From NCBI RefSeq assembly GCF_018129085.1, contig NZ_JAAGBB010000002.1, positions 62,001-126,000 of the forward strand: a DNA stretch of 64,000 bases. The letters are read 5' to 3'. This document shows, one piece after another, positions 26,064 to 34,962 of the stretch. This DNA is from Plastoroseomonas hellenica (GTDB taxonomy: Bacteria > Pseudomonadota > Alphaproteobacteria > Acetobacterales > Acetobacteraceae). Below the pieces are notes generated by a model. That model was not told where the DNA came from. It worked only from the letters and a program-made list of their open reading frames with translations, and searched no databases. How positions within the stretch are numbered: position 1 is the stretch's first letter; every line of letters begins with the position of its first letter. The translations under genes and the position numbers were made by a program.

Positions 26064-26482
26064 GGCTACGCCCGCCTTTCGTCGCACCTGACGCATTAAA
26101 ACAAAAAATGGTTTGGAGAACGTAAAAGACATTCGAAGAGTCGTAAATCCATGTCTCGATATCAATTTTGAGTCGGAATGATGCCGGCGAATTTAGGCGG
26201 GCGTGACCGCGCAAGCCCGAGGCAGGGATGGGCTGCGGAAGCCCGCTGCCGATCACGTCAACGAAGGGGAAGGGATGCCGGGCCGCTCTGGCTCAGGGCG
26301 TCGAAACCCGCCCTTGGAGCAGATACCGATCAGGTGGAATCACCTGATCGGGTGAAGACGCCACTGCAGCATAAGGGCGGGATTGGTGAAGCGGAGCGAT
26401 TCCGCTGGAGCATGATCGGTTGCAGGGAAATCACCAAAAAGCGTGAATCACGCCGCCAAATAAGTGGCTGGGGCGCGATCGC
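26064..26482. other. Gene-free intergenic stretch, AT-rich leader plus palindromes
   Basis: The first ~120 bases form the leader of the protease gene and are AT-rich for this genome (runs such as AAAACAAAAAATGG), so its promoter is probably here, though no box pair is convincing. The remainder holds the nested palindrome at 26307-26381 and a small hairpin AGCGGA...TCCGCT near 26391-26407. I see no supported gene. Confidence 0.6.
26307..26381. repeat. Nested palindrome
   Basis: The inner stem is CCGATCAGGTG-GAAT-CACCTGATCGG (26326-26351), a perfect 11-bp inverted repeat. It is enclosed by CCCGCCCTT (26307-26315) and AAGGGCGGG (26373-26381), also perfect. GCAG/CTGC lies between the two stems. 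The layout suggests a dispersed chromosomal palindrome or a bidirectional terminator-like structure between the protease and bpt genes. No T-run follows, so a simple intrinsic terminator is unlikely. Confidence 0.6.
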
Positions 26483-27241
26483 CTAGCGCACCGCTTCGTG
26501 CGCGCGCACCGGCAGATCCGAATCCTCGAGTGGCCGCCAGGCACCGGCGGTCAGGATCTCGCTCGGGCGGAAGCGCTCCTTGTAAGCCATCTTGCGGCTC
26601 TGCGGCACCCAATAGCCGAGATAGACATAGGGCAGTCCCAGCGCGCGCGCGCGGGCGATCAGCCAAAGGATGGCGTAGGTGCCGAGCGAGCGACGGTCCT
26701 CGCCCACATCGAAGAAGGAATAGACGGCGGACAGGCCATCGCTGAGCCAGTCGGTCAGGCAGGCCCCGATCAGACGGTCTGCGGCATCGCGGAACTCCAC
26801 CATGCCGGTGGTGATCGGCGTGTCCTCGACCATCGCGCGGTAGTCGTAGAATCCCATTGCAGCCATGTCGCCATCGCTGTGGCGGATGCGCTGGTAGCGC
26901 TGGAACAGGGCGAATTGCTCGGCGGTGACCCGCGCCGGGGTCTCGCGGCCGATCAGGTCGGCATTGGCGCGGCGGATGCGGCGCTGGGTGCGGTCCGGGG
27001 CGAAGGCGTCGGCGACGATGCGGATCGGGATGCAGGCCTGGCAGCCTGGGCAGACCGGCGAATAGGCGATGTTGTGGCTGCGCCGGAAGCCGGCACGGGA
27101 GAGCCGGTCATGCAGCGTCTCCGCCTCGCCGCCCGAAAGCTCGGTCACAATCTTCCGCTCCGTCCGCCCGGCCAGATAGGGGCAGGGAAGCGGGGCGGTG
27201 GTGTAGAAGAACTGCGGACGTTTCGTCGGGCGCTGATGCAT
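26483..27241 (-). CDS. bpt: Aspartate/glutamate leucyltransferase (bacterial N-end rule)
   Basis: A 252-residue Bpt/ATE-type aminoacyl-tRNA-protein transferase, which adds leucine to proteins with N-terminal Asp or Glu and marks them for ClpAP. The N-terminal QFFYTTAPLPCPYLAGRTERKIVTEL and the cysteine cluster SPVCPGCQACIPIR are diagnostic. C-terminal LGYWVPQSRKMAYKERFRPSE is the conserved GNAT-like core. The ATG at 27241 opens the conserved region; the 12-residue longer form is less likely. Confidence 0.92.
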   Translation of the reverse strand: MHQRPTKRPQFFYTTAPLPCPYLAGRTERKIVTELSGGEAETLHDRLSRAGFRRSHNIAYSPVCPGCQACIPIRIVADAFAPDRTQRRIRRANADLIGRETPARVTAEQFALFQRYQRIRHSDGDMAAMGFYDYRAMVEDTPITTGMVEFRDAADRLIGACLTDWLSDGLSAVYSFFDVGEDRRSLGTYAILWLIARARALGLPYVYLGYWVPQSRKMAYKERFRPSEILTAGAWRPLEDSDLPVRAHEAVR

Positions 27242-27304
27242 GGGTCGTCGGGCAGTTTCGGGCGCGGCGGCGCGCAAATCAACAGCCTCCGTATCCCGGC
27301 CGCA

Positions 27305-29650
27305 TCATGGCCGCAGCGCGGCCGCAGCACCGCCGCTGCCCAGCCCATCAAGGCGCAGCACCAGCCCGTCACGCCAGGCCGGCAACAGGTCGCCCCAATG
27401 GCGGCTCATCGGATGGCCGGACTGGCCGGTGGCGATGACCGCGAGCGTATCGTCGGGGTCGGAAAGGTCGAAGACGGCGCGCAGCCCGGCGCCATGGATG
27501 GCGCGGAAATCCCCCTGATCCGTGCGGAAACCGGCGCGCAGCAAGGTTTCCCCATCGCCGGCGGTGGGCGCCTCCAGCCGGGTGAGGGCAGCGAGCGCGG
27601 GGATGAAGCGCAGCAGCGGGTGCTCGAAGCGGGCGGCATGGGCCATGCCCCAGCGCCAGGACGCAGGATCGGCGCCGTAGGTGGCGGCGAGGCCACTGAC
27701 GGCACGGGTCAGCGCTTCGGTCCCGAGCGGGCCGCAGCCGCGGCCGCCGCACCAATGCGCCAGCCGCCCGTCCAGCACCTGGGCGAGGAATTCATGGGAT
27801 GGGATGTGGGCATTCTCCGGCAGGCCGGCGCGCGCCATCACGGCGCGGCCGAACTCCCGCAAGAAAGCGTTGAAGATCAGCGGCTGCGGCAGGTCGGCGC
27901 CCATCCGCCCATCCCAGGCGAGGAGCAGGTCGTGGGCGGCACCGGCGGCGCCCGCCGGCCGCGGCAGGGCCGCGATATGCGGGATCAGGTCGCGGGCCAG
28001 CACCGACAGGGTATCGACCTGCATGGCGGCGAAATCGGCCGGGCCGTGGCGGTCCCGCTCCGCCAGCAGCTCGCCGATGCGGCGGAACCGCCAGTCGCCG
28101 GGGAAGGCGTGGCCGAGGAAGACCGGATGGCCGGGCGGCGCCGGGCGGCTGTTGGCATTGGCGATCCAGCCGGAGGCCGGGTTCTCGACATGCGGCATGG
28201 CATCGAAGGGGACGAAGCCGGACCAGCCCTGGGCGGGGTTCCAGCCTTCGAAGGGCCCGGTGCCGTCGCCGGAGCGCCGGACCGGCGTGCGGCCGGTCAG
28301 ATACATGGCGATGTCGCCCTGCCGCGTCGCGACCAGGAGGTTCTGCGGCGGCGAGGTGATGAGCGCCGCGGCCGCCCGCGCCTCGGCCAGGGTCGCGGCG
28401 CGGTTCAGCGCATGCAGCCCGGCGGCGGCGGTGTCGCGGGGCGCGAGGTTCGCCATGGCGAGCGCGATGAGCGGGGCGGGCGGAGCGCCGGGCTGCGGGG
28501 TATCCAGGTCGTTCAGCACTGGGCCATGTATGGTCTCGCGCACCGTCAAGGTGACCGGGGCGGCGCCGCGCACGGCGATGGTCTCGGTGCGGGTGGCGAA
28601 GGGCCGGGGGCCGCCCGGCGCGGCGTAGCCGCCCGGCACCTCCCGCTCCAGCGCCAGGTCCTGGGTGTCGGAGGTGGTGGTGGTGAAGCCCCAGGCCAGG
28701 TCGCTGCTGCGGCCGATGACCACGAAGGGCACGCCGGGCGCGGTGGCGCCGGCCAGTACCCGGCCGCCCGGCAGCTCGATCCGCACGAGGTACCAGAGGA
28801 TCGGCGCGCCGAAGCCGAGATGCGGGTCGGAGGCGAGCAGAGGCGTCCCGGTCGTCGAATGCGCGGCGGTGACCGTCCAGGCGTTGGAGGCGGTGGCGGG
28901 CAGCGGCGCATCCTCCCCGAAGCGGGGGACCAGGCCGGCGAGGCGATCGAGTGCCGCGGTGCCCGCCGGGGCCAAGGCCTGGCGCTCCGGCAGGTCGGGC
29001 CGGCCGGGGCTGCCATCCGATGGCCAGAGCTCGGCAAGGCGCTCCGGCGGCAGCCGGGCGGCAAGGCGCATGCGGTCGAACTCGGTGCGCCAGTCGCCCG
29101 AAAGCCAGAGGCCCATCACCTTGCCCCAGAGCAGGCTGTCGGCAGCGCGCCAGGGCTCCGGCGCGCCGAGGGCGATGAATTCCGGCGCGCTGAAGCGGCC
29201 GTGCTCGCCGATCCAGGCGTTCACGCCCTCGGCATAGGCATCGAGTGCGGCGCGGGTCTCGGGTGGCAGGCTGGCGAGATCCGCTTCCGCCCGTTGCGCG
29301 AGGCCGAGCAGGCGGGAGAAGCGGTCGACGCGCAGGGTGGCGCTGCCCGCGATCTCGGACAGGCGGCCGGCGGCACCGCGGCGCATCATCTCCATCTGGA
29401 ACAGCCGGTCGCGCGCGTGCAGCCAACCGACGGCGCGCCAGGCATCGGCCTCGTTCGCGGCGCGGATCGTCGGGATGCCATGCATGTCGAAGGCGATGGC
29501 GACCGGGCGGTTCAGCGCCGGGATGCGGGCCTCGGCACGGTCCGGCGGCAGCGTCCACCAGACCAGCGCCAGCGCTCCGCCGATCGCGAGCACGAAAAGG
29601 AGTGCAAGCGCGAGGATGCCCCGCGCGAGCCAGGAGAACAGCGTCCGCAT
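27305..29650 (-). CDS. Penicillin acylase-family N-terminal nucleophile hydrolase
   Basis: A 781-residue Ntn-hydrolase precursor that self-cleaves into alpha and beta chains. The nucleophile is Ser255 in PATASNAWTV, followed by SDPHLGFG, both diagnostic. The family hydrolyses beta-lactam side chains, acyl-homoserine lactones or other amides; this sequence does not decide among them. The N-terminus has one hydrophobic segment (ILALALLFVLAIGGALALVWW), so it is membrane-anchored or periplasmic. The ATG at 29650 is chosen for this signal; no good Shine-Dalgarno is present. It is divergent from the lipoprotein gene. Confidence 0.9.
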   Translation of the reverse strand: MRTLFSWLARGILALALLFVLAIGGALALVWWTLPPDRAEARIPALNRPVAIAFDMHGIPTIRAANEADAWRAVGWLHARDRLFQMEMMRRGAAGRLSEIAGSATLRVDRFSRLLGLAQRAEADLASLPPETRAALDAYAEGVNAWIGEHGRFSAPEFIALGAPEPWRAADSLLWGKVMGLWLSGDWRTEFDRMRLAARLPPERLAELWPSDGSPGRPDLPERQALAPAGTAALDRLAGLVPRFGEDAPLPATASNAWTVTAAHSTTGTPLLASDPHLGFGAPILWYLVRIELPGGRVLAGATAPGVPFVVIGRSSDLAWGFTTTTSDTQDLALEREVPGGYAAPGGPRPFATRTETIAVRGAAPVTLTVRETIHGPVLNDLDTPQPGAPPAPLIALAMANLAPRDTAAAGLHALNRAATLAEARAAAALITSPPQNLLVATRQGDIAMYLTGRTPVRRSGDGTGPFEGWNPAQGWSGFVPFDAMPHVENPASGWIANANSRPAPPGHPVFLGHAFPGDWRFRRIGELLAERDRHGPADFAAMQVDTLSVLARDLIPHIAALPRPAGAAGAAHDLLLAWDGRMGADLPQPLIFNAFLREFGRAVMARAGLPENAHIPSHEFLAQVLDGRLAHWCGGRGCGPLGTEALTRAVSGLAATYGADPASWRWGMAHAARFEHPLLRFIPALAALTRLEAPTAGDGETLLRAGFRTDQGDFRAIHGAGLRAVFDLSDPDDTLAVIATGQSGHPMSRHWGDLLPAWRDGLVLRLDGLGSGGAAAALRP

Positions 29651-29744
29651 GGCGCGCAAGATGGGGCCGGGTGCGGCCTTGCGAAAGCGCGGGTTTGCGA
29701 AGTTCCTGCCCTGGCGGGCAGGATGGTGGGGAAGGAGGCCTGCC

Positions 29745-30347
29745 ATGCGCCGCACTCTGTTCGCCTTCGCGGTCCTGATCCTCGGTGGTTGTGCCAGCGC
29801 GACATTGCCGTTGCCTTACACGCCGGCGGCGGCACCGGCGCAGGAGCCCATCGCGCGCGCGAGCCTGGCGATGGGGGAAGTGACCGATCGGCGCGACATC
29901 CGGGACCGCCGCTGGGTGGGCAATATCCGCGACGGCTTCGGCACGCCGCTGAAGCGCCTGCGCTCGGACCTGCCGGTCGACACTGCCGTGGACCGTGCCT
30001 TCCGGGAGGCGCTGCTACGGCGCGGGCTGCTGGCGCCCGTCCAGGGTGCGCGTCTTCGCCTCGACATCGTGATCGACGCCCTGGATGCGAATCAGCTCTC
30101 GCGGCGGGAAGCGCGGGTGGTGCTGCGCCCGGCGCTGGTCGAGGTGGCGAGCGGGGCGCATCTCTGGACCACGGAAATGCGGGTGGAACGGGTGGAAGGG
30201 CGGGCGACGCTGACGCCGGCCGGCGTCTATGGCTCGCTCGAGGATCTGCACGCGCTGATGGTGCGGGTGCTGGCGGAGGCGGTGGACAAGGTGCTGGACG
30301 ATCCCGGCCTGCGCGAGGCGCTGCGGCGGGCGCCGCGCGGAGGCTGA
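29745..30347 (+). CDS. Outer-membrane lipoprotein of unknown function
   Basis: A 200-residue protein with a lipobox (LILGGC, cysteine near residue 16) and no acidic residue directly after it, so it is probably sorted to the outer membrane. The body (MGEVTDRRD, VGNIRDGFGTPLKRLRSDLPVDTAVDRAFREALLRRGLL) resembles the YajG group of small lipoproteins, whose role is unknown. GGAAGGAGG stands six bases before the ATG. It is divergent from the acylase and precedes a Bug gene by 110 bp. Confidence 0.7.
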   Translation: MRRTLFAFAVLILGGCASATLPLPYTPAAAPAQEPIARASLAMGEVTDRRDIRDRRWVGNIRDGFGTPLKRLRSDLPVDTAVDRAFREALLRRGLLAPVQGARLRLDIVIDALDANQLSRREARVVLRPALVEVASGAHLWTTEMRVERVEGRATLTPAGVYGSLEDLHALMVRVLAEAVDKVLDDPGLREALRRAPRGG

Positions 30348-30457
30348 TCCCGGCACTGCGCCAGCGGCGGCGCGAACGGGGCCTTGCCGCATCCGTCGCC
30401 ATGGCCTGAACTCCGCCTCCGATCCGCCCCCGAAGGCAGGACAGGAGGAAACCGCCG

Positions 30458-31432
30458 ATGCCGTCCACCCGACGCGCCTTGCTCGCCGCCATGCCCGCTG
30501 CCCTCGCGGCGCCCGCGATCTGCGCACAGGAGGGCTTTCCGAACCGGCCGGTGACGCTGATCGCCGGCGGCACCGCGGGGGGGCCGACCGACGTCATCAC
30601 CCGGCTGGTCGCCGAAGGCATGGCCCGCCATCTCGGCCAGCCGGTCGTCGTGGAGAACGTCGCGGGGACGGTGTTCTCGGCCGGGCGGGCGCGGCAGGCG
30701 CGGGCGGACGGCTACACCATCCTGAACACCAATGTCGGCTTCGCGGCGAGTGCCACGCTCTACCGCCAGCTTCCCTACAGCGTCACCGAGAGCTTCGCCC
30801 CGCTCGGCCTCGCCTCCAAGGCGGCGATGATGCTGGTCTCGCGGCCCGGCTTTCCCGCGGAGAACGTCGCGGAATACGCGGCGGTGATGCGGCGGGAGGG
30901 CGACAAGCTGAACCTGGCGCATTCCGGCATCGGCTCCTCCTCCCAGCTTTGTGCCATGCTGCTGCAGCAATCGGTCGGCGCGCAGGCGACCGCGGTCGCC
31001 TATCGCGGCAGCGCTCCGATCACGACCGAGCTGATGGCCGGGCGCGTCGATATCTTCTGCGACCAGGTGACGAACACACTGCCTTTCATCCAGCGCAACA
31101 GCTTCCCCGCCTATGCGGTGACGAGCGAGGCGCGGGTGCCGGGGATCGAACGGCTGCCGACCATGACCGAGGCCGGGATGCCGGGCGCCACCATGACCAC
31201 CTGGCACGGGCTTTTTGCCCAGGCGGAGGTGCCGGAGCCGATCCAGGAACGCCTCTCGGAGGCGCTGCGCGCGGCGCTCAGGGAGGCACGGCTGCTGAGC
31301 CGTTTCGCGGATCTGATCACCGCGCCCGCCACCCAGCAGGAGGCGACGCGGGAATTCCACCGCCGCTTCCACGCCGAGGAGGTGGCGCGCTGGCGCCGCG
31401 TGGTGGAAACGGCGGGCGTCTACGCCAACTGA
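30458..31432 (+). CDS. Bug/TctC-family periplasmic solute-binding protein
   Basis: A 324-residue binding protein with signal peptide (MPSTRRALLAAMPAALAAPA, cleaved before QEGFPNRP). FPNRPVTLIAGGTAGGPTDVITRLVAEGMARHLG is the Bug pocket motif and VVVENVAGTVFSAGRARQARADGYTIL the second. It is the most divergent of the four in the window, with GTAGG in place of the usual PGG/AGG glycine loop. It is convergent with the next Bug gene, 10 bp away. Its ligand, probably a carboxylate, is unknown. Confidence 0.92.
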   Translation: MPSTRRALLAAMPAALAAPAICAQEGFPNRPVTLIAGGTAGGPTDVITRLVAEGMARHLGQPVVVENVAGTVFSAGRARQARADGYTILNTNVGFAASATLYRQLPYSVTESFAPLGLASKAAMMLVSRPGFPAENVAEYAAVMRREGDKLNLAHSGIGSSSQLCAMLLQQSVGAQATAVAYRGSAPITTELMAGRVDIFCDQVTNTLPFIQRNSFPAYAVTSEARVPGIERLPTMTEAGMPGATMTTWHGLFAQAEVPEPIQERLSEALRAALREARLLSRFADLITAPATQQEATREFHRRFHAEEVARWRRVVETAGVYAN

Positions 31433-31442
31433 TCGTGTCGGC

Positions 31443-32405
31443 TCAGCCGTCCACGCTGACCCCCGCGTCGCGCACCACCGCCGGCCACCTCGCGGCTTCG
31501 CGCTGCACGAGGTCGTCGAGCGCCGCCGGCGTGCTGCCGACCTTCTCGAAGCCCTGGCGTGCCAGGAAATCGCTGGTCCCGGGTGTGGCCAATGCGGCGA
31601 GAACGGCGGCGTTGATCTGTCCGATGATCGGCGGCGGGGTGCCGGCGGGCGCGAAGAGGGCCTGCCAACTGTCCACCACGACGCCCGGCACCACCTCGCG
31701 CAGCGACGGCACCTCGGGCAGGAAGCGGGAGCGCTCGGTCGCCGTCACGCCGAAGGACCGCAATTGGCCCTGGCGGATATAGCCGAGCGCCGCCGGCAGG
31801 GTCATGATTCCGGCCTGCACCTGGCCCGCGAGCACCGCCGCGGCCGCCGGCCCGCCACCGCGGAAGGGGACATGGACCAGCGGCACGCCGGCCGCGCCGA
31901 GCATCGCGACCGCCAGATGGCCGGAGGTGCCGGGACCCGCCGAGGCGACGTTGATCGTCCCCGGCCGGGCGCGGGCCAGCGCCACCAGCTCCGGCAGGTC
32001 GCGGGCGGGGACATCCGGATGCACGATCAGCACCTGGGTCAGCAGTGCGATCAGGCTGATGCCGGCGAAATCGCGCACCGGGTCGTAGGTGACGCGCATC
32101 AGCGCCGGGTTCACGGTCAGCGGCTCGCTGGCGAGCATCAGCGTATGGCCGTCCGGCGTGCTGCGCGCGGCGGCCTCGAAACCGATATTGCCGCCGGCGC
32201 CGCTGCGGTTCTCGACCACGATCTGTTGACCGAGGCGCACATCATTGGCGAGGCCGCGCGCCAGGATGTCGAGGCTGCCGCCCGGCGCGAAGGGCACGAT
32301 GATGCGCACCGGCTTGTCGGGATAGGTCGCCGCGCGGGCGCGTCCCGGCAGGGCCGGCAGGGCGGCGCTGAGGGTCATCAAGGCCCGTCGTGTCGTTCGC
32401 ATCAT
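31443..32405 (-). CDS. Bug/TctC-family periplasmic solute-binding protein
   Basis: A 320-residue binding protein. Signal MRTTRRALMTLSAALPALPGRARA precedes TYPDKPVRIIVPFAPGGSLDILARGLA, a canonical Bug motif, and VVENRSGAGGNIGFEAAARSTPDGHTLML. It lies 95 bp downstream of the D-glutamate-cyclase-like gene on the same strand, so it probably delivers the substrate of that operon. Confidence 0.93.
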   Translation of the reverse strand: MMRTTRRALMTLSAALPALPGRARAATYPDKPVRIIVPFAPGGSLDILARGLANDVRLGQQIVVENRSGAGGNIGFEAAARSTPDGHTLMLASEPLTVNPALMRVTYDPVRDFAGISLIALLTQVLIVHPDVPARDLPELVALARARPGTINVASAGPGTSGHLAVAMLGAAGVPLVHVPFRGGGPAAAAVLAGQVQAGIMTLPAALGYIRQGQLRSFGVTATERSRFLPEVPSLREVVPGVVVDSWQALFAPAGTPPPIIGQINAAVLAALATPGTSDFLARQGFEKVGSTPAALDDLVQREAARWPAVVRDAGVSVDG

Positions 32406-32500
32406 TCGCTCTCCGCGTGTCGGTTCGTGCCGCGGCGTGCGTTCCTCCGTCGCGGCCGCGCATGGCGGCCATCCGTCGTCAGTCAGTCATCCCGCTTGCA

Positions 32501-33475
32501 TCACGGCCGGGCAATGGTGCGGATAAGCTCGACCACCGCCTTGTGGGCGGCGAGTGCGATGCCATCGACATTCGGATCGATGATCCCATCCACCGAATTG
32601 ATCAGCCCGATCTCGGCGCCGCGCAGCAGCAGCCGCTCCTCGAGCTCGGGCGTGTGCATCAGCGCCGGATCGCCGAGGCGCCTGGCCATGGCGGCGACGA
32701 TGCCGTAGCAGCCCCAGTTCGAGCAGGCGGCGGTGACCAGCACATCGGCCGACGTGACGGCGCCGATGCGCTCGCCGTGTGGCACATGCCGCTGGACGGC
32801 CTCCGGCACCAGCCCCATGCCGATCTCGTTGCCGCCATCGCCGACCGCGACCGAGGGGATGCCGCGCCGCAGCGCCTCGTCGAAGACATGGTCGACACGG
32901 GCGCGGCCATGGCCGAAATCGACCCCGCGCATGTTGCAGTAGATGCCCTGCGCGTTGCGCCCGACGCGTTCGGTCGAGAAGACCAGCGCCGGCTGCAGCT
33001 CGTCGAGCAGCGGCGCGGCGGCGGCGAGGCCGGCGGCGTCCTCGATCGGGTAGTCGCGCAGCACCGCGACGGCGAGGCGGCCGCCGGGCTGGGTGGTGCG
33101 CTTCGCCTCCTCCATGGTCACGATGCTGAGGCCGGCACTGGTCAGGATCTGGCCGATCGGGCTGAGCAGGGAGTTCTCGGCGATCAGCACCGGGATGGCG
33201 CGGCGCGCCAGAGAGAGCGCGCGTGCCACGGCCGCGAGGCCCGCCGGGCCGTCATTCTCCCCGATCGCGGGCGAGACCCAGGCGCGCGAGACCGACCCGG
33301 TGGTGACCAGGACGGTGGCACCTTCCGGCACCGCGAGCAGCGCCTCGGCCGCGGCGCCGACCAGGGAACGGCCGAGCTTGCCGCGCGCCGCCCGGTACAG
33401 CGCCTCGACGCCGCGCCCACCGATATCGATGTTCACCAAGCGGTCGATCCGGTCCTCGAAGGTCTCGGCGCCCAT
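32501..33475 (-). CDS. D-glutamate cyclase-like protein (DUF4392)
   Basis: A 324-residue protein resembling the C-terminal domain of D-glutamate cyclase (DUF4392), the enzyme that cyclises D-glutamate to 5-oxo-D-proline in mitochondria. Conserved blocks are TTGSVSRAWVSPAIGENDGPAG (NDGPAG at 74-79), GDGGNEIGMG (212-221) and ACSNWGCYG (about 250-258). It starts five bases after the SelA-like PLP gene, so they almost certainly work together, perhaps on a D-amino acid or its lactam. Bacterial members are poorly characterised; the substrate is inferred from family only. Confidence 0.75.
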   Translation of the reverse strand: MGAETFEDRIDRLVNIDIGGRGVEALYRAARGKLGRSLVGAAAEALLAVPEGATVLVTTGSVSRAWVSPAIGENDGPAGLAAVARALSLARRAIPVLIAENSLLSPIGQILTSAGLSIVTMEEAKRTTQPGGRLAVAVLRDYPIEDAAGLAAAAPLLDELQPALVFSTERVGRNAQGIYCNMRGVDFGHGRARVDHVFDEALRRGIPSVAVGDGGNEIGMGLVPEAVQRHVPHGERIGAVTSADVLVTAACSNWGCYGIVAAMARRLGDPALMHTPELEERLLLRGAEIGLINSVDGIIDPNVDGIALAAHKAVVELIRTIARP

Positions 33476-33480
33476 GCGGT

Positions 33481-34815
33481 TCAGGCTCCGGAGGCATGCA
33501 TGCCGCAGCAGCTATGCGCGGCGGGGCCAAGCAGCAGACGGGTGACCTTGCCCGGTGCGGCGATGAGCGCCGCCAGATCGGTGAGCCGGGCATCCACCGC
33601 CTCGGCCACGGCCTGCGCCCCACCGGCCCGGCGCATCGCCTCGGCGGCCGGCTTCAGGCGCAGCGACACCTGGGCGCCAGGCTGGCCGCTGGTGTTCACC
33701 GTCAGGATGCCGTTCTCAGCCAGCAGCAGCATCCCGAGCGCGGCCGAGGCCTCGCAGGGGACGATGGCGGGCCGCGTGCCGGCGCGCTCCCGCGCGATCG
33801 CGAGGATGTCGTCCTCATGCACCAGCGGGCCGATATCCGTGGCCCGCACCCGCAGGGCGCCGAGGCGGGCGGTCAGCGCAGCGGTGATCTCGAGGCCGGC
33901 CGCGACCTCCTCCCGCAGCCGCGCCTCGCTGTAGCGTTCGAGCGCCCGCAGCACGGCGAGCGCGATCGGCGCGCGCGCTTCCTGTCCCAGCTCGCCCGCC
34001 TTGGCCTCGACCCGGGCGACGAGGTCGGCCCGGCCGGCCATGAAGCCGGCGCGCGGCCCCTCCAGCCCGGCCTTGTCGCAATTGCTGATCGCGAGATCGA
34101 CGCCGAGGGCAAGGCTGCGTGGGCCGCCATGCAGCGTCGGGCGCAGCCGCGCGCCGTAGCCGTCGTCCAGCATCACCGGGACGCCGGCGAGGCGTCCCAG
34201 CGCCACGGCCGCCTCCAGCGCGGGGATCGGCAACCAGGCGAGCGTGTTGGTGACGCTGGTGACCAGCAGCAACTGGACCTCCGGATCGGCCAGCGCTTCT
34301 TCGACCGCGGCGAGATCATCGGTTTCGATGAAGCGGGCGCCGGCGAGCGCCGCGCCGCGTGCCGCCGAGGTGTGGGAGCGGGCGCCGCGCGGCACGAAGG
34401 AGACGACCGAGCCATCGCCGACCAGCGCCAGCATCGCCGCCACCATGCCGGCGCTGGTCCGGTTGAAGACCGCGACGCCGCTCTCGGCATCGCCGCCGAG
34501 ATGCGCGCGGATGGCGGCGTGCAGCTCGGGCTCGAAGAGCGCCGATCCGATCCATTCCTCGGAGAGCAGGTCGAGATCCTCGGGGCGCAGCCGGAAGTCA
34601 CGCTGGTTGCCGGTGAAGATGCTGATGGAATCACTCCCGAAGCGGGCGATCCGGTCACGGATGACGCGCTTCGTCTGGGTGAGCTTCAGCGCCTCGTCCG
34701 TGGAGGAGCTCAGGATGCGGCCACGCGCATAGCCGACGATGCGGTCGATCGGATTGCCGAAGCGGTCCGATCGCGGCGCCGCGGTGATGGACGGGTCGCC
34801 TTGCAGGATGGACAT
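33481..34815 (-). CDS. SelA-like PLP-dependent enzyme
   Basis: A 444-residue fold-type I PLP enzyme. The Schiff-base lysine is K248 in ISNCDKAGLEGPRAGFMAG, matching the S-G-D-K-x-x-G-G-P-Q-x-G pattern of selenocysteine synthase relatives. D217-D218 in VMLDDGYGA bind the pyridine nitrogen. It is not a true SelA, since the tRNA-binding parts are absent. Relatives act as ammonia-lyases, racemases or aldolases on amino acids or sugar acids. The C-terminus ends SCCGMHASGA, an unusual Cys-Cys pair. The ATG at 34815 has GAGGAG seven bases upstream. It is first in the operon, divergent from a LysR gene. Confidence 0.75.
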   Translation of the reverse strand: MSILQGDPSITAAPRSDRFGNPIDRIVGYARGRILSSSTDEALKLTQTKRVIRDRIARFGSDSISIFTGNQRDFRLRPEDLDLLSEEWIGSALFEPELHAAIRAHLGGDAESGVAVFNRTSAGMVAAMLALVGDGSVVSFVPRGARSHTSAARGAALAGARFIETDDLAAVEEALADPEVQLLLVTSVTNTLAWLPIPALEAAVALGRLAGVPVMLDDGYGARLRPTLHGGPRSLALGVDLAISNCDKAGLEGPRAGFMAGRADLVARVEAKAGELGQEARAPIALAVLRALERYSEARLREEVAAGLEITAALTARLGALRVRATDIGPLVHEDDILAIARERAGTRPAIVPCEASAALGMLLLAENGILTVNTSGQPGAQVSLRLKPAAEAMRRAGGAQAVAEAVDARLTDLAALIAAPGKVTRLLLGPAAHSCCGMHASGA

Positions 34816-34921
34816 CCTATCGCTCCTCACCGGCCCCCCCGGGGGCGCTGTTTGTGACAGGCGAAAGATCGACGCTAGGGATGGGGGACATTAAGGTCCA
34901 TCACATTCGGCTTGACCTTCA

Positions 34922-34938
34922 GTGAAGCAAAGCTTCAC
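34922..34938. promoter_or_regulatory. Putative LysR operator between PLP and LysR genes
   Basis: GTGAAGC-AAA-GCTTCAC is a perfect 7-bp dyad in the 147-bp divergent gap, 24 bases before the LysR start codon. LysR proteins bind such interrupted dyads and typically repress themselves while activating the divergent operon. Confidence 0.5.
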
Positions 34939-34962
34939 GTTTTATGGGAAAGGGGGCGATCG

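Noticed and set aside
26178-26486. A 102-residue frame in the protease-bpt gap
   Set aside because: It runs through the nested palindrome, has no Shine-Dalgarno and no recognisable composition.
26498-30409. A 1303-codon open frame on the plus strand
   Set aside because: It is antisense to bpt and the acylase, whose catalytic motifs are intact; it also runs through the lipoprotein gene in another frame.
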